The notes: generated by a model not told the origin, from the letters alone. A stretch of 64,000 bases of DNA from Tabrizicola soli (GCF_015999335.1 NZ_JAEACP010000023.1:1-64000), one strand, 5' to 3'; shown: positions 8,607 to 29,599, counted from the stretch's first letter. Translations and numbers: made by a program.

Positions 8607-12736
<4,130 letters not shown>

Positions 12737-12740
<4 letters not shown>

Positions 12741-13531
12741 CCAGCGGCCTTGCATCCTTCTCCGGCCCGGCGGGGTCGATGGCCGGACCGGATGTCCAGG
12801 TCATCTTCCTGACCGCCACGGTGTCGCCCAGAATGGGGACACTTGATCTCGTGCGGTCGGATTCGGCCCTGCGGCGGCAGGACTACCTGGATGCATTCCG
12901 GTTCTATGCCGATGTAGTCCGGCGCAATCCGGACTACCGGCTGCTGCTGGTCGAGAATTCGGGCACTGATCTAGCCGAGTTCGAGAGGATCGCGGCGGAT
13001 GCGGGCATAGCGGAACGCACCGAATGCATCTCGTATACGGCCCAGGAGAACCCCGCATTGAACCGGCTTTATCTGGAGGGCGGATTGATCCGCGAGGCGG
13101 TGAAACGCTCGCGGTTCATTTCCCTGCCGGGGGTCGGGATCTGGAAAGTGACCGGCCGCTATCTCGTCACGAATATCGAAGCCCTGATCCGCAAGCGTCC
13201 CAAGGTTTTCGATATCTACGTGAATCTGCGTGATTACCCATCGCGCGTGGTGGATTTCTACTTCGCGGGATTCAGCCGAAAAGGGCTGGAGGCGGTGATC
13301 GCCCGGATCTGGGATCGGCTTCAGGTGACGTCTCCCGGCGAACTTATCCTGCGGCAGGCAATCGACACGAACCTGTTCGCGGACCTCGGCCTCGTGAAGC
13401 GGTTGAATGTCGTTCCTTTCATCAAGGGACGGCGTGGTCATGATAACAGGCAATATGACGGTGTGACCCAGGTTGCGAAATACTGGGTCCGGGTCGCAAT
13501 GAACGCAGTCGCCCCTCGGATCTGGATCTGA
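12737..13531 (+). CDS. Glycosyltransferase-like protein inserted between rpoB and rpoC
   Basis: A 264-residue protein whose ATG overlaps the rpoB stop (ATGA), so it should be translated by coupling to rpoB. Visible features are a hydrophobic beta strand followed by [10 protein letters not shown] (about residues 25-37), [10 protein letters not shown] (about 70-79), then [12 protein letters not shown] and [13 protein letters not shown]. This pattern resembles putative nucleotide-sugar-dependent glycosyltransferases that I associate with exopolysaccharide clusters; that link is from memory. There is no signal peptide or membrane span. Codon use is less GC-biased than in rpoB and rpoC. A short gap of 48 bases then leads to rpoC. 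Confidence 0.6.
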
Positions 13532-13579
13532 CTATCCCAGGACGGCGGACCAACACCTTTATCCACGGAGAATATCCGG

Positions 13580-17824
<4,245 letters not shown>

Positions 17825-17848
17825 GATCAGTCCGCACGACGATCCCGA

Positions 17849-17876
17849 CCCCCGCCGGGCAACCGGCGGGGGTTTC
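17849..17876 (+). terminator. Intrinsic terminator after rpoC
   Basis: CCCCCGCCGG and CCGGCGGGGG form a perfect 10-bp stem around GCAA and are followed by TTTCCCTTT, 25 bases after the rpoC stop. This ends the rpoBC unit. Confidence 0.85.
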
Positions 17877-17946
17877 CCTTTGCCGCGCGGCCTTCCCCTT
17901 CCGCCATTGCCCTGCTACGCATTGACGGACAGAGAAGGATCCCGTC

Positions 17947-18870
17947 TTGCACCTTTCGGAAAACCTGCGCGGAATCCTTCTGATGTGCACGTCGATGGCG
18001 GCCTTCACCATCAACGACACCTTCATGAAATCGGTGACGCAAAGCCTGCCGCTCTATCAGACCATCGCCATGCGCGGGGTGATCGCGCTGGTCGGCCTTG
18101 GCCTGCTCGCAGCCCTGACCGGCGCCTTCCGCTTCCGCCCTTCGGGTCGGGACGGGCTGCTGATCCTGTTGCGTTCGCTGGCCGATGTCGCGGCGACGAT
18201 CCTGTTTCTCGAAGCCCTGCTGCGGATGCCGCTGGCGAACCTCTCGGCGATCCTGCAGGCGCTGCCGCTCCTCATCACCCTGGCGGCGGCGCTGGTCTTC
18301 GGCGACAAGATCGGCTGGCGGCGGATGACCGCGATCCTTGTCGGGCTGGTCGGCGTCCTCATCATCATCCGCCCCGGGACCGAGGGCTTCGACCGCTGGT
18401 CGCTTCTCGGCATCGCCTCGGTCCTTTGCGTCGTGGTCCGCGACCTTTCGGTGCGGCCGATCCAGGGCGCGGTGCCGGCGGGCCTCGTGGCGCTCGGCGC
18501 GGCGGTCGCGGTCACCGCGATGGGCTGGATCGGTGCCGGGATCCAGGGCTGGAAACCCGTGTCTCCGGCCGAAGCGGCCGAGGTCCTTGCCGCCGGGCTT
18601 TTCGTGATCGTGGGCTATCTCTCCTCGGTCTCTGCGATGCGGCATGGCGACATCGGCCTTGTCGCACCCTTCCGCTACACCTCGCTCATCTGGGCCATCG
18701 TGCTGGGCCTCCTGGTCTTCGGCGACCTGCCCGACGCCTGGACCCTGGTCGGCGCGGCCGTCGTGGTCGGCGCGGGACTCTTCACCCTCTGGCGCGAGCA
18801 ACGGCTGCGCCGCCCGTCCCGTCCCGTCCCGGCCTCCCCGGACCCGGCCCCCCTGGACCCGGCCCGTTGA
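17947..18870 (+). CDS. EamA/DMT-family transporter (TTG start)
   Basis: A 307-residue integral membrane protein with about ten hydrophobic segments arranged as two EamA repeats (for example LLMCTSMAAFTINDTFMKSV near the N-terminus and FVIVGYLSSVSAMRHGDIGLV in the second half). Such proteins export amino acids or other metabolites; the substrate cannot be told. The start is a TTG with GAGAAGGA upstream at good spacing. The extreme C-terminus is proline-rich. Its stop codon overlaps the -35 element of the str operon promoter. Confidence 0.85.
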   Translation: MHLSENLRGILLMCTSMAAFTINDTFMKSVTQSLPLYQTIAMRGVIALVGLGLLAALTGAFRFRPSGRDGLLILLRSLADVAATILFLEALLRMPLANLSAILQALPLLITLAAALVFGDKIGWRRMTAILVGLVGVLIIIRPGTEGFDRWSLLGIASVLCVVVRDLSVRPIQGAVPAGLVALGAAVAVTAMGWIGAGIQGWKPVSPAEAAEVLAAGLFVIVGYLSSVSAMRHGDIGLVAPFRYTSLIWAIVLGLLVFGDLPDAWTLVGAAVVVGAGLFTLWREQRLRRPSRPVPASPDPAPLDPAR

Positions 18871-18895
18871 CTCCCCCTGCGATTCCTCTTATACG
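18867..18895 (+). promoter_or_regulatory. Candidate str operon promoter
   Basis: TTGACT at 18867-18872, a 17-base C-rich spacer, then TATACG at 18890-18895. This is the best sigma-70 promoter match I found in the window. It overlaps the stop codon of the transporter gene and leaves a leader of about 210 bases before rpsL. That leader contains a hairpin-forming stretch near 19030-19065 and no gene. Confidence 0.75.
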
Positions 18896-19110
18896 CCGCC
18901 CAATCCGAATTCCGGTCGCGACCGGGACAAGGGTTCAGAGCGCTTGAAGTGGTCATGATCCGGGCTATCCGCCCCGATCCTCTGTAAATCCACCGCGGCA
19001 TCCCCGGCGACGGGGGTGGTTGCGGTGTTCGTGTTTTGCGATTCGCGCAAGCACGATCGAGAAGCGGCGCCCTCCAGGCAAGGGGGCGAGTATCGAAACG
19101 AGGAACGTGA

Positions 19111-19482
19111 ATGCCAACGATTCAACAGCTGATCCGGAAACCCCGGGAAGCGGTCGCGCGCAAGTCCAAGTCCCAGCACCTGGAATCCTGCCCGCAAAAG
19201 CGCGGGGTCTGCACCCGCGTCTACACCACCACCCCGAAGAAGCCGAACTCGGCCATGCGGAAGGTCGCCAAGGTGCGGCTGACCAACGGCTTCGAGGTCA
19301 TCTCCTACATCCCCGGCGAAAAGCACAACCTTCAGGAACACTCCGTCGTCCTGATCCGCGGCGGCCGGGTCAAGGACCTTCCGGGTGTGCGCTACCACAT
19401 CCTCCGCGGCGTTCTGGATACCCAGGGCGTGAAAGAGCGTCGTCAGCGTCGTTCGAAGTACGGCGCCAAGCGTCCGAAGTGA
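19111..19482 (+). CDS. rpsL: 30S ribosomal protein S12
   Basis: A 123-residue S12 starting [15 protein letters not shown]. The decoding-site loops [18 protein letters not shown] and [17 protein letters not shown] are intact, with the lysines normally targeted by streptomycin-resistance changes in the wild-type state (PKKPNSA). First gene of the str operon; rpsG follows after 11 bases. Confidence 0.98.
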   Translation: MPTIQQLIRKPREAVARKSKSQHLESCPQKRGVCTRVYTTTPKKPNSAMRKVAKVRLTNGFEVISYIPGEKHNLQEHSVVLIRGGRVKDLPGVRYHILRGVLDTQGVKERRQRRSKYGAKRPK

Positions 19483-19493
19483 GGAGATAACAG

Positions 19494-19964
19494 ATGTCCC
19501 GTCGTCACGCCGCCGAAAAGCGCGAAATCCTGCCCGATGCCAAGTTCGGCGACCGGGTGGTCACCAAGTTCATGAACAACCTGATGCTCGACGGCAAGAA
19601 ATCCGTCGCCGAAAGCATCGTCTACGGCGCGCTCGACCGCGTCCAGACCCGTCTGAAGCGTCCCGCCGTCGAAGCCTTCCACGAGGCGCTCGACAACGTG
19701 AAGCCCTCGGTCGAGGTCCGCTCCCGCCGCGTCGGCGGTGCGACCTACCAGGTCCCCGTCGAAGTGCGCACCGAACGCCGTGAGGCGCTGGCGATCCGCT
19801 GGCTGATCACTGCCGCCCGCAAGCGCAACGAGAACACGATGGAAGAGCGTCTGGCCGCCGAACTGGCCGACGCCGTGCAGAACCGCGGCACCGCCGTGAA
19901 GAAGCGCGAAGACACTCACAAGATGGCGGACGCGAACAAGGCGTTCAGCCATTATCGCTGGTAA
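19494..19964 (+). CDS. rpsG: 30S ribosomal protein S7
   Basis: A 156-residue S7 starting [20 protein letters not shown]. It has [18 protein letters not shown] and [18 protein letters not shown], the 16S 3'-major-domain binding parts, and ends FSHYRW. S7 nucleates assembly of the 30S head. GAGGAGATAAC before the ATG is a strong ribosome binding site. fusA begins nine bases later. Confidence 0.98.
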   Translation: MSRRHAAEKREILPDAKFGDRVVTKFMNNLMLDGKKSVAESIVYGALDRVQTRLKRPAVEAFHEALDNVKPSVEVRSRRVGGATYQVPVEVRTERREALAIRWLITAARKRNENTMEERLAAELADAVQNRGTAVKKREDTHKMADANKAFSHYRW

Positions 19965-19973
19965 GAGGACAAC

Positions 19974-22091
<2,118 letters not shown>

Positions 22092-22097
22092 CGGTGC

Positions 22098-22120
22098 GGC
22101 GGGCCGAAGCCCGCCCTACC
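22098..22120. repeat. Palindrome with CCCTACC flank (GGCGGGC type)
   Basis: GGCGGGC and GCCCGCC pair around CGAA, followed by CTACC, just after the fusA stop. It lies directly next to the GTGCGC palindrome at 22125, giving two hairpins in the fusA-tuf gap. Confidence 0.6.
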
Positions 22121-22124
22121 ACCC

Positions 22125-22147
22125 CGTAGGGTGCGCTACAGCGCACC
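22125..22147. repeat. REP-like palindrome (GTGCGC type)
   Basis: Core GGTGCGCTACAGCGCACC preceded by CGTA, located 28 bases before the tuf copy B start codon. It would form a hairpin in the mRNA between fusA and tuf. Confidence 0.8.
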
Positions 22148-22174
22148 GCAACCGAACCAATAGGAGAAGCCATC

Positions 22175-23350
<1,176 letters not shown>

Positions 23351-23358
23351 AGCGCCTC

Positions 23359-23387
23359 TTGCACTCTCGGGGGCCGGGCTGTAATAG
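23359..23387 (+). promoter_or_regulatory. Candidate S10 operon promoter
   Basis: TTGCAC at 23359-23364, a 17-base spacer, then TAATAG at 23382-23387, 80 bases before rpsJ. The -10 lies in the loop of a hairpin, so the same DNA could act as a promoter and as a weak 3' hairpin for tuf. Confidence 0.5.
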
Positions 23388-23394
23388 CCCGGCC
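23372..23394 (+). terminator. Hairpin after tuf copy B
   Basis: GGCCGGGCT and AGCCCGGCC form a perfect 9-bp stem around GTAAT, but only TTCGAA follows. The missing U-tract makes full termination doubtful; partial attenuation between str and S10 genes is possible. Confidence 0.4.
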
Positions 23395-23467
23395 TTCGAA
23401 CCAACGAAACAGAACCTCTTGGGTCGGCGAATCCCGCCCGCGCCAATGTTCTAAAAGGAAAAAACCG

Positions 23468-23776
23468 ATGCAAGGTCAGACCATCCGCATCCGGCTCAAG
23501 GCGTTCGACTACCGCGTGCTGGACGCCAGCACCCAGGAAATCGTGAACACCGCCAAACGGACCGGCGCGCAAGTCCGCGGCCCGATCCCGCTGCCGAACA
23601 AGATCGAGAAATTCACGGTTCTCCGTGGTCCGCACATCGACAAGAAGTCGCGCGACCAGTGGGAAATCCGCACGCACAAGCGTCTTCTCGACATCGTCGA
23701 CCCCACCCCGCAGACCGTGGACGCGCTGATGAAGCTCGACCTCGCCGCCGGCGTGGACGTCGAGATCAAAGTGTAA
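23468..23776 (+). CDS. rpsJ: 30S ribosomal protein S10
   Basis: A 102-residue S10 starting [19 protein letters not shown]. The loop segment [20 protein letters not shown] and [20 protein letters not shown] are characteristic. S10 (NusE) also binds the NusG KOW domain, so it links the ribosome to RNA polymerase encoded upstream. AAAAGGAAAAAACC is the ribosome binding site. First gene of the S10 cluster. Confidence 0.98.
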   Translation: MQGQTIRIRLKAFDYRVLDASTQEIVNTAKRTGAQVRGPIPLPNKIEKFTVLRGPHIDKKSRDQWEIRTHKRLLDIVDPTPQTVDALMKLDLAAGVDVEIKV

Positions 23777-23789
23777 GGAGGGCAGACCC

Positions 23790-24509
23790 ATGCGCTCTGG
23801 AGTTATCGCAAAGAAGCTGGGCATGACCCGGCTGTTCCTGGCCGACGGCAAGCAGGTTCCGGTGACGGTCCTGCAGCTCGACAGCCTTCAGGTCGTGGCG
23901 CAGCGCACCGCCGACAAGGATGGCTACACCGCCGTCCAGCTCGGCGCGGGCGTGGCCAAGGCCAAGCGGACCACCGCCGCTCAGCGCGGCCATTTCGCCA
24001 AGGCGAATGTCGCGCCGAAGCGCAAGATCGCGGAATTCCGCGTCTCGCCGGACTGCCTGATCGAGGTGGGCGCGGAAATCACTGCCGACCACTATCTCGC
24101 GGGCCAGTTCGTCGACGTCGCCGGCACCTCGATCGGCAAGGGCTTCGCCGGTGCGATGAAGCGACACAACTTCGGCGGCCTGCGCGCCAGCCACGGTGTG
24201 TCGGTCTCGCACCGCTCGCACGGCTCGACCGGCCAGTGCCAGGACCCCGGCAAGGTGTTCAAGGGCAAGAAGATGGCCGGCCACATGGGCGCCGTCCGCG
24301 TGACCACGCAGAACCTGCAGGTCGTCCGCACCGACGCCGACCGCGGCCTGATCATGATCAAGGGCGCTGTCCCCGGGTCGAAGGGCGGCTGGGTCACCAT
24401 CAAGGACGCCGTGAAGAAGCCGGAAGCCAAGGACGCCCCGCGTCCCGCCGCGATCCGGTCCGCTCAGGCTCCGGCAGCAGAAGTCGCCGCCGAAGGGGGT
24501 GAAGCATGA
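23790..24509 (+). CDS. rplC: 50S ribosomal protein L3
   Basis: A 239-residue L3 starting [20 protein letters not shown]. The conserved loop that reaches toward the peptidyl transferase centre is present ([46 protein letters not shown]). The C-terminal tail from about residue 207 is rich in lysine, alanine and proline, longer than in E. coli but common in alphaproteobacteria. Its stop overlaps the rplD start by four bases. Confidence 0.98.
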   Translation: MRSGVIAKKLGMTRLFLADGKQVPVTVLQLDSLQVVAQRTADKDGYTAVQLGAGVAKAKRTTAAQRGHFAKANVAPKRKIAEFRVSPDCLIEVGAEITADHYLAGQFVDVAGTSIGKGFAGAMKRHNFGGLRASHGVSVSHRSHGSTGQCQDPGKVFKGKKMAGHMGAVRVTTQNLQVVRTDADRGLIMIKGAVPGSKGGWVTIKDAVKKPEAKDAPRPAAIRSAQAPAAEVAAEGGEA

Positions 24510-25126
24510 AACTCGATGTGATCAAGCTCGACGGCGGCAAGGCCGGTTCGATTGACCTCGACGAGGCGCTGTTCGGTCTGGAACCGCGCGCCGACATCCT
24601 GCACCGGGTGGTGCGCTGGCAGCGGGCGCGTGCCCAGGCCGGCACCCATTCGACGCTGGGCAAGTCGGACGTCAGCTACTCGACCAAGAAGATCTATCGC
24701 CAGAAGGGCACCGGCGGCGCACGCCACGGCTCCAAGAAGGCCCCGATCTTCCGTCACGGTGGCGTCTACAAGGGCCCGCAGCCCCGCAGCCACGCCCATG
24801 ACCTGCCGAAGAAGTTCCGCGCCCTCGGGCTGCGGCACGCGCTCTCGGCCAAGGCCAAGGCGGGCGAGCTGGTGATCCTGGACGCGGCGACCCTCGCCGA
24901 TGCCAAGACCGCCCAGCTGGCCAAGATGAAGTCGGAACTCGGCTGGAAGCGCGTGTTGATCATCGACGGCGCCGCGGTCGATGCGAACTTCGCCCTGGCC
25001 GCCCGCAACCTGGAGGGCGTCGACGTCCTGCCGACCATCGGCGCAAACGTCTACGACATCCTCAAGCGTGATACCCTGGTCATCACCAAGGCCGGTATCG
25101 AAGCCCTGGAGGCTCGCCTGAAATGA
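24506..25126 (+). CDS. rplD: 50S ribosomal protein L4
   Basis: A 206-residue L4 starting [20 protein letters not shown]. The long exit-tunnel loop is recognised by [20 protein letters not shown] and [15 protein letters not shown]4 lines the peptide tunnel and in E. coli represses its own operon; no similar leader was recognised upstream of rpsJ here. ATGA overlaps couple it to rplC before and rplW after. Confidence 0.98.
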   Translation: MKLDVIKLDGGKAGSIDLDEALFGLEPRADILHRVVRWQRARAQAGTHSTLGKSDVSYSTKKIYRQKGTGGARHGSKKAPIFRHGGVYKGPQPRSHAHDLPKKFRALGLRHALSAKAKAGELVILDAATLADAKTAQLAKMKSELGWKRVLIIDGAAVDANFALAARNLEGVDVLPTIGANVYDILKRDTLVITKAGIEALEARLK

Positions 25127-25443
25127 GCAAAGCACCGAAAACCGCTGCGGCCCTGAAGCCGGAGCACTACGACCTGATCAAGAAGCCGGTCATCACCGAA
25201 AAGGCCACCATGGCCTCGGAGGCGGGTGCCGTCGTGTTCCAGGTCACGATGGACTCGACCAAGCCGCAGATCAAGGAAGCCGTCGAGGCGATCTTCGGCG
25301 TGAAGGTGAAGGCGGTGAACACCACCATCACCAAGGGCAAGGCCAAACGCTTCCGCGGCCGCGCAGGCGAGCGGTCGGACAAGAAGAAGGCCTATGTCAT
25401 GCTGGAAGACGGTCAGACGATCGACGTGACGACCGGTCTTTGA
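25123..25443 (+). CDS. rplW: 50S ribosomal protein L23
   Basis: A 106-residue L23 starting [20 protein letters not shown], with the motifs [15 protein letters not shown] and [22 protein letters not shown]23 sits at the tunnel exit and docks trigger factor and SRP. It is followed by a strong terminator and a non-ribosomal gene instead of rplB. Confidence 0.98.
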   Translation: MSKAPKTAAALKPEHYDLIKKPVITEKATMASEAGAVVFQVTMDSTKPQIKEAVEAIFGVKVKAVNTTITKGKAKRFRGRAGERSDKKKAYVMLEDGQTIDVTTGL

Positions 25444-25468
25444 GCCTCAGGCTTGAGTGAAATCAGAG

Positions 25469-25496
25469 AGCCCCTGCCGGAAGGCGGGGGCTTTTT
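25469..25496 (+). terminator. Strong intrinsic terminator after rplW
   Basis: AGCCCCTGCC and GGCGGGGGCT form a 10-bp stem (one T-G pair) around GGAA, followed immediately by TTTT. It stands 25 bases after the rplW stop, within what is normally an unbroken operon. Confidence 0.9.
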
Positions 25497-25633
25497 CATT
25501 GAGCCCTCACATCAGTAGCATGATTGCAAGTGGGGAGCGTATGCCTTGAGCTTGCTTCGTGCTCACCGCAAAGAGGTCATGGTTTTGGGGGAATGCCAAC
25601 CAGAGCGACCCGAGTAACAGAGCGACGGGCTTC

Positions 25634-26266
25634 ATGCGCAAAGCAATTCTACTCATCATACTTGTCGGCCTTTGTATGGCTGGCTGCCGCAATCTGACGC
25701 AACGATCGGTCTCAGTACCGCTTGGTTCCTCGGGGTACGAATTGGTCTTCACCGTCGCTTGGGGGACCGGCATGGATCAACAGTTTACGTTGCAACGCAA
25801 AGGGGCGTCATTGTCCACAGCGTCCAGCCGTTGGATCGAAATCTTCGACAAACCGTACAACTCGGGCGCAACGCTCTATGTGAGCGACGATGGCACCACT
25901 TACTACCTTGGAGCTTTCTACACCTTGCTGACCATCGAGCCAGGTGAAGGCACATTGGAGACAACCTGCAATCAGGAAGCGCTTCCAAAGCGCACACCAC
26001 TTGCCGAACTCCTTCTGGATAGCGAGTGGGATACGGATGAAAAGCTTGATCCGGGCGCGCCTCGGATAAACAGGTACATTCAAACCGATGAATCTAGTTC
26101 AGCGCTACCTGACCCTTTGCCTTCAAGGTATTATGAAGGTGTTCGATACATCGGGCGGTTTGGCGTAACGGATGACGACGGACGCGGCCGCGGTGCTGGA
26201 GTTGGATTTGCTCCTGCCACGCTCGCACCCGAGCCGAGGCTGGGACTAGAGTTCTCTTGCGGCTGA
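25634..26266 (+). CDS. Predicted lipoprotein of unknown function inside the S10 cluster
   Basis: A 210-residue protein with a lipoprotein signal peptide [18 protein letters not shown], with Cys18 as the lipidated residue. The rest is a soluble, beta-rich looking domain ([20 protein letters not shown]) ending in a glycine-rich tail. I do not recognise the family. An in-frame upstream start at 25559 would hide the signal peptide, so the ATG at 25634 is chosen. The gene and its upstream region are visibly AT-richer and use rarer codons than the ribosomal neighbours. It is bracketed by two terminators, which suggests an independent, probably acquired, unit. Confidence 0.7.
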   Translation: MRKAILLIILVGLCMAGCRNLTQRSVSVPLGSSGYELVFTVAWGTGMDQQFTLQRKGASLSTASSRWIEIFDKPYNSGATLYVSDDGTTYYLGAFYTLLTIEPGEGTLETTCNQEALPKRTPLAELLLDSEWDTDEKLDPGAPRINRYIQTDESSSALPDPLPSRYYEGVRYIGRFGVTDDDGRGRGAGVGFAPATLAPEPRLGLEFSCG

Positions 26267-26294
26267 CCCCGGAAGAATTTGCCCTCCTCCCCCC

Positions 26295-26323
26295 TTGCCA
26301 CCCTCACCCCCCTCTGCTACTCC
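26295..26323 (+). promoter_or_regulatory. Possible rplB promoter
   Basis: TTGCCA, 17-base C-rich spacer, TACTCC. It matches the style of the rpmC and rplO candidates, but the lipoprotein terminator hairpin at 26338 lies downstream of it, so transcription would have to pass that hairpin. No better promoter was seen before rplB. Confidence 0.25.
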
Positions 26324-26337
26324 CGCGCCACGCCACA

Positions 26338-26369
26338 AGCCCCGGATTCGTCCGGGGCTCTTGGTTTGT
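26338..26369 (+). terminator. Intrinsic terminator after the lipoprotein gene
   Basis: AGCCCCGGA and TCCGGGGCT form a perfect 9-bp stem around a TTCG tetraloop, followed by CTTGGTTTGTT. The U-tract is interrupted. It separates the lipoprotein gene from rplB. Confidence 0.65.
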
Positions 26370-26475
26370 TCGTTCCCGATGCAGCCGCAGACGGAGCAAG
26401 CACCTAATCGGGGATCTTCGGAGCCCTTCACCGCCTAGCCTTCGGGCCAAGGCAAGCAAACGGAAGACAGGAAAC

Positions 26476-27315
26476 ATGGCACTCAAGTCGTATAAACCGA
26501 CGACGCCTGGCCAGCGCGGGCTGGTTCTGATCGACCGTTCGGAGCTGTGGAAAGGCCGCCCGGTCAAGCACCTCACCGAGGGTTTGAACCGTTCTGGCGG
26601 CCGGAACAACACCGGACGTATCACGATGTGGCACCAGGGCGGGGGCGCGAAGCGTCTTTACCGGGTGGTCGATTTCAAGCGTCGCAAATTCGATGTCCCG
26701 GCCACGGTCGAGCGGATCGAATATGACCCGAACCGCACCGCCTTCATCGCGCTGATCAAGTATCAGGACGGTGAACTCGCCTACATTCTCGCGCCGCAGC
26801 GCCTCGCCGTCGGCGACAGCGTCATCGCGGGCGCGAAGACCGACGTGAAGCCCGGCAACGCGATGCCCTTCTCGGGGATGCCGATCGGCACGATCGTCCA
26901 CAACGTCGAGCTGAAGCCCGGCAAGGGCGGCCAGCTGGCCCGTGCGGCGGGCACCTATGCCCAGTTCGTCGGCCGTGACGGCTCCTACGCGCAGATCCGC
27001 CTCTCCTCGGGCGAACTTCGCATGGTCCGCCAGGAATGCATGGCCACCATCGGTGCCGTGTCGAACCCCGACAACTCGAACCAGAACTTCGGGAAAGCCG
27101 GCCGCATGCGGCACAAGGGCATCCGCCCGACTGTCCGCGGCGTCGCGATGAACCCGATCGACCACCCGCATGGCGGCGGCGAAGGCCGCACCTCGGGCGG
27201 CCGTCACCCGGTCACCCCTTGGGGCAAGGGCACCAAGGGCAACCGGACCCGCAAGCCGAAGACGTCGGATTCGCTGATCGTCCGCTCGCGTCACGCCAAG
27301 AAGAAAGGGCGTTAA
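26476..27315 (+). CDS. rplB: 50S ribosomal protein L2
   Basis: A 279-residue L2 starting [20 protein letters not shown]. It has the [20 protein letters not shown] segment and the C-terminal [20 protein letters not shown] with the histidine important for peptidyl transferase. Longer reading from 26257 passes through the terminator region and is rejected. rpsS follows after three bases. Confidence 0.98.
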   Translation: MALKSYKPTTPGQRGLVLIDRSELWKGRPVKHLTEGLNRSGGRNNTGRITMWHQGGGAKRLYRVVDFKRRKFDVPATVERIEYDPNRTAFIALIKYQDGELAYILAPQRLAVGDSVIAGAKTDVKPGNAMPFSGMPIGTIVHNVELKPGKGGQLARAAGTYAQFVGRDGSYAQIRLSSGELRMVRQECMATIGAVSNPDNSNQNFGKAGRMRHKGIRPTVRGVAMNPIDHPHGGGEGRTSGGRHPVTPWGKGTKGNRTRKPKTSDSLIVRSRHAKKKGR

Positions 27316-27318
27316 TCC

Positions 27319-27597
27319 ATGGCACGTTCCATCTGGAAAGGCCCGTTCGTCGACGGCTACGTCCTGAAGAAGGCCGAGAAGGCCAAGGCGGGCGGCAAGG
27401 CCGAAGTGATCAAGATCTGGTCGCGTCGCTCCACCATCCTGCCGCAGTTCGTCGGCCTGACCTTCGCGGTCTACAACGGCAAGAAGCACATCCCGGTCGC
27501 CGTGACCGAGGAGATGATCGGCCAGAAGTTCGGTGAATATTCGCCGACCCGGACCTATTACGGTCACGCCGCCGACAAGAAAGCGAAGAGGAAGTAA
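27319..27597 (+). CDS. rpsS: 30S ribosomal protein S19
   Basis: A 92-residue S19 starting [20 protein letters not shown], with [40 protein letters not shown] and FSPTRTY-like [19 protein letters not shown]. It binds the 16S head with S13. Tightly packed between rplB and rplV. Confidence 0.98.
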   Translation: MARSIWKGPFVDGYVLKKAEKAKAGGKAEVIKIWSRRSTILPQFVGLTFAVYNGKKHIPVAVTEEMIGQKFGEYSPTRTYYGHAADKKAKRK

Positions 27598-27600
27598 GCC

Positions 27601-27981
27601 ATGGGATCGGAAAAGAACCCCCGTCGCGTGGCGGACAACGAGGCGATGGCGGTGCTCCGCATGCTTCGCACCTCGCCGCAGAAACTGAACCTCGTCGCGG
27701 GGATGATCCGTGGCAAGAAGGTGGACAAGGCCCTGGCCGACCTCACCTTCTCCAAGCGCCGCATCGCGGGCGACGTGAAGAAGTGCCTGCAGTCGGCGAT
27801 CGCCAACGCGGAAAACAACCACAACCTCGACGTGGATAGCCTCGTCGTGGCGGAAGCCTGGGTCGGCAAGAACCTGGTGATGAAGCGGGGCCGTCCGCGG
27901 GCGCGCGGCCGGTTCGGCAAGATCATGAAGCCGTTCTCTGAAATCACCATCAAGGTCCGCCAAGCCGGGGAGTCCGCATAA
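27601..27981 (+). CDS. rplV: 50S ribosomal protein L22
   Basis: A 126-residue L22 starting [20 protein letters not shown]. Family segments are [39 protein letters not shown] and the tunnel hairpin region [20 protein letters not shown]. Its stop codon overlaps the rpsC start by one base. Confidence 0.98.
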   Translation: MGSEKNPRRVADNEAMAVLRMLRTSPQKLNLVAGMIRGKKVDKALADLTFSKRRIAGDVKKCLQSAIANAENNHNLDVDSLVVAEAWVGKNLVMKRGRPRARGRFGKIMKPFSEITIKVRQAGESA

Positions 27982-28697
27982 TGGGTCAGAAGGTCAATCC
28001 GATCGGCATGCGCCTTCAGGTCAACCGCACCTGGGACAGCCGCTGGTTCGCCGAGTCGAAGGACTATGGCAACCTGCTGCTGGAAGACCTCAAGATGCGC
28101 GAGTTCATCCACAAGGAACTCAAGCAGGCGGGCATCAGCCGCGTGATCATCGAGCGTCCGCACAAGAAGTGCCGGGTGACGATCCACACCGCGCGTCCGG
28201 GCGTGATCATCGGCAAGAAAGGCGCCGATATCGAGACCCTGCGCAAGAAGCTGTCGGCTTTCACCAAGTCGGAACTGCACCTCAACATCGTCGAAGTGCG
28301 GAAACCCGAACTGGACGCCCAGCTGGTGGCCGAATCGATCGCCCAGCAGATGGAACGCCGCGTCTCCTTCCGTCGCGCGATGAAGCGCGGCGTGCAGAAC
28401 GCGATGCGCATGGGTGCCCTCGGCATCCGGGTCAACGTGTCGGGCCGCCTCGGCGGCGCCGAGATCGCCCGGACCGAATGGTACCGCGAGGGCCGCGTGC
28501 CGCTGCACACGCTGCGCGCCGACATCGACTATGCGCTGTCCGAAGCCGAAACCCCGTACGGGATCATCGGCGTCAAGGTCTGGATCTTCAAGGGCGAAAT
28601 CCTTGAGCATGATCCGCAGGCCCATGACCGCCGCCTGGCCGAAGCTGCCGACGGCCCGGCCCCCCGTGGCCCGCGTCGCGACCGCGAACGCGCCTGA
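27981..28697 (+). CDS. rpsC: 30S ribosomal protein S3
   Basis: A 238-residue S3 starting [20 protein letters not shown]. The KH domain motif is [17 protein letters not shown]; the C-terminal domain has [20 protein letters not shown] and [20 protein letters not shown]3 lines the mRNA entry channel. rplP follows after 13 bases. Confidence 0.98.
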   Translation: MGQKVNPIGMRLQVNRTWDSRWFAESKDYGNLLLEDLKMREFIHKELKQAGISRVIIERPHKKCRVTIHTARPGVIIGKKGADIETLRKKLSAFTKSELHLNIVEVRKPELDAQLVAESIAQQMERRVSFRRAMKRGVQNAMRMGALGIRVNVSGRLGGAEIARTEWYREGRVPLHTLRADIDYALSEAETPYGIIGVKVWIFKGEILEHDPQAHDRRLAEAADGPAPRGPRRDRERA

Positions 28698-28710
28698 GGA
28701 GTAAACGAAG

Positions 28711-29124
28711 ATGCTGCAACCCAAGCGCACCAAGTATCGCAAGATGCACAAGGGCCGCATCCATGGCGAAGCCAAGGGTGGGTTCCTGATCAACTTCGGC
28801 TCCTTCGCCCTCAAGGCGACCGAGCCCGAGCGCGTCACCGCGCGGCAGATCGAGGCGGCCCGCCGCGCGATCACCCGCCACATGAAGCGTCAGGGCCGGG
28901 TCTGGATCCGGATCTTCCCGGACGTTCCGGTCTCGTCGAAGCCTGTCGAAGTCCGCATGGGCTCGGGCAAGGGCTCGACCGACTACTGGGCCTGCAAGGT
29001 CAAGCCCGGCCGGATCATGTTCGAGATCGACGGCGTGAACGACGAGATCGCGCGTGAGGCCCTGCGCCTCGGCGCGATGAAGCTCCCGGTCACGACCCGC
29101 ATCGTCGCGAAGGAAGACTGGTAA
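28711..29124 (+). CDS. rplP: 50S ribosomal protein L16
   Basis: A 137-residue L16 starting [20 protein letters not shown], with the central [20 protein letters not shown] and the [21 protein letters not shown] segment. L16 helps position A-site tRNA. It is followed by two inverted palindromes around a terminator, so rpmC is not in the same simple unit. Confidence 0.98.
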   Translation: MLQPKRTKYRKMHKGRIHGEAKGGFLINFGSFALKATEPERVTARQIEAARRAITRHMKRQGRVWIRIFPDVPVSSKPVEVRMGSGKGSTDYWACKVKPGRIMFEIDGVNDEIAREALRLGAMKLPVTTRIVAKEDW

Positions 29125-29129
29125 GGATC

Positions 29130-29152
29130 GGTGCGCTGTAGCGCACCCTACG
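29130..29152. repeat. REP-like palindrome (GTGCGC type), reverse orientation
   Basis: GGTGCGCTGTAGCGCACC followed by CTACG. The flanking CTACG is on the right, so it is inverted relative to the copy at 29197. The two copies bracket the rplP terminator. Confidence 0.8.
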
Positions 29153-29159
29153 ATAGCGG

Positions 29160-29190
29160 CCCCCGCTGGAAACGGCGGGGGTCTTCATTT
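29160..29190 (+). terminator. Intrinsic terminator after rplP
   Basis: CCCCCGCTG and CGGCGGGGG form a 9-bp stem (one T-G pair) around GAAA and are followed by TCTTCATTTG. The rpmD terminator at 33769 has the same loop and the same CTTCATTT tail. Confidence 0.75.
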
Positions 29191-29196
29191 GTATGG

Positions 29197-29218
29197 GTAG
29201 GGTGCGCTACAGCGCACC
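29197..29218. repeat. REP-like palindrome (GTGCGC type), forward orientation
   Basis: GTA followed by the core GGTGCGCTACAGCGCACC. With the copy at 29130 it makes a long inverted repeat that encloses the terminator. Confidence 0.8.
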
Positions 29219-29242
29219 ATCCGACACCTGCCACATTACCCC

Positions 29243-29271
29243 TTGCCCCGCACCCCCTTCCCCTGTAGAGG
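29243..29271 (+). promoter_or_regulatory. Candidate rpmC promoter
   Basis: TTGCCC at 29243-29248, a 17-base C-rich spacer, then TAGAGG at 29266-29271, leaving a leader of about 115 bases. It lies after the rplP terminator, where a new promoter would be needed. Confidence 0.4.
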
Positions 29272-29386
29272 AACGCATCCGCGATTCCGGGGCGACTCGG
29301 CGTCGGCGGTCAGTCATTGATCCGCCAGGTCCTCGGTGACCCTTTCCGAAGGGGCCGACTGGCGATTGTGAGAAGGAAAGACCGGC

Positions 29387-29587
29387 ATGAAAGCCGAAGA
29401 ACTGCGTTCGAAGACGCCGGACCAGCTGCGCGACAGCCTGGTTCAGCTGAAGAAGGAAGCCTTCAACCTGCGCTTCCAGCAAGCGACCAACCAGCTTGAG
29501 AACACCGCCCGCATGCGTGCCGTCCGCCGCGACGTTGCCCGCATCAAGACCGTTCTCGGCCAAAAAGCCGCTGACGCTGCGAAGTAA
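29387..29587 (+). CDS. rpmC: 50S ribosomal protein L29
   Basis: A 66-residue L29 starting [20 protein letters not shown], with [20 protein letters not shown] and [15 protein letters not shown]. It is a two-helix protein near the tunnel exit. GAGAAGGAAAG is the ribosome binding site; rpsQ follows after 12 bases. Confidence 0.97.
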   Translation: MKAEELRSKTPDQLRDSLVQLKKEAFNLRFQQATNQLENTARMRAVRRDVARIKTVLGQKAADAAK

Positions 29588-29599
29588 GGGGAGAGAGCA

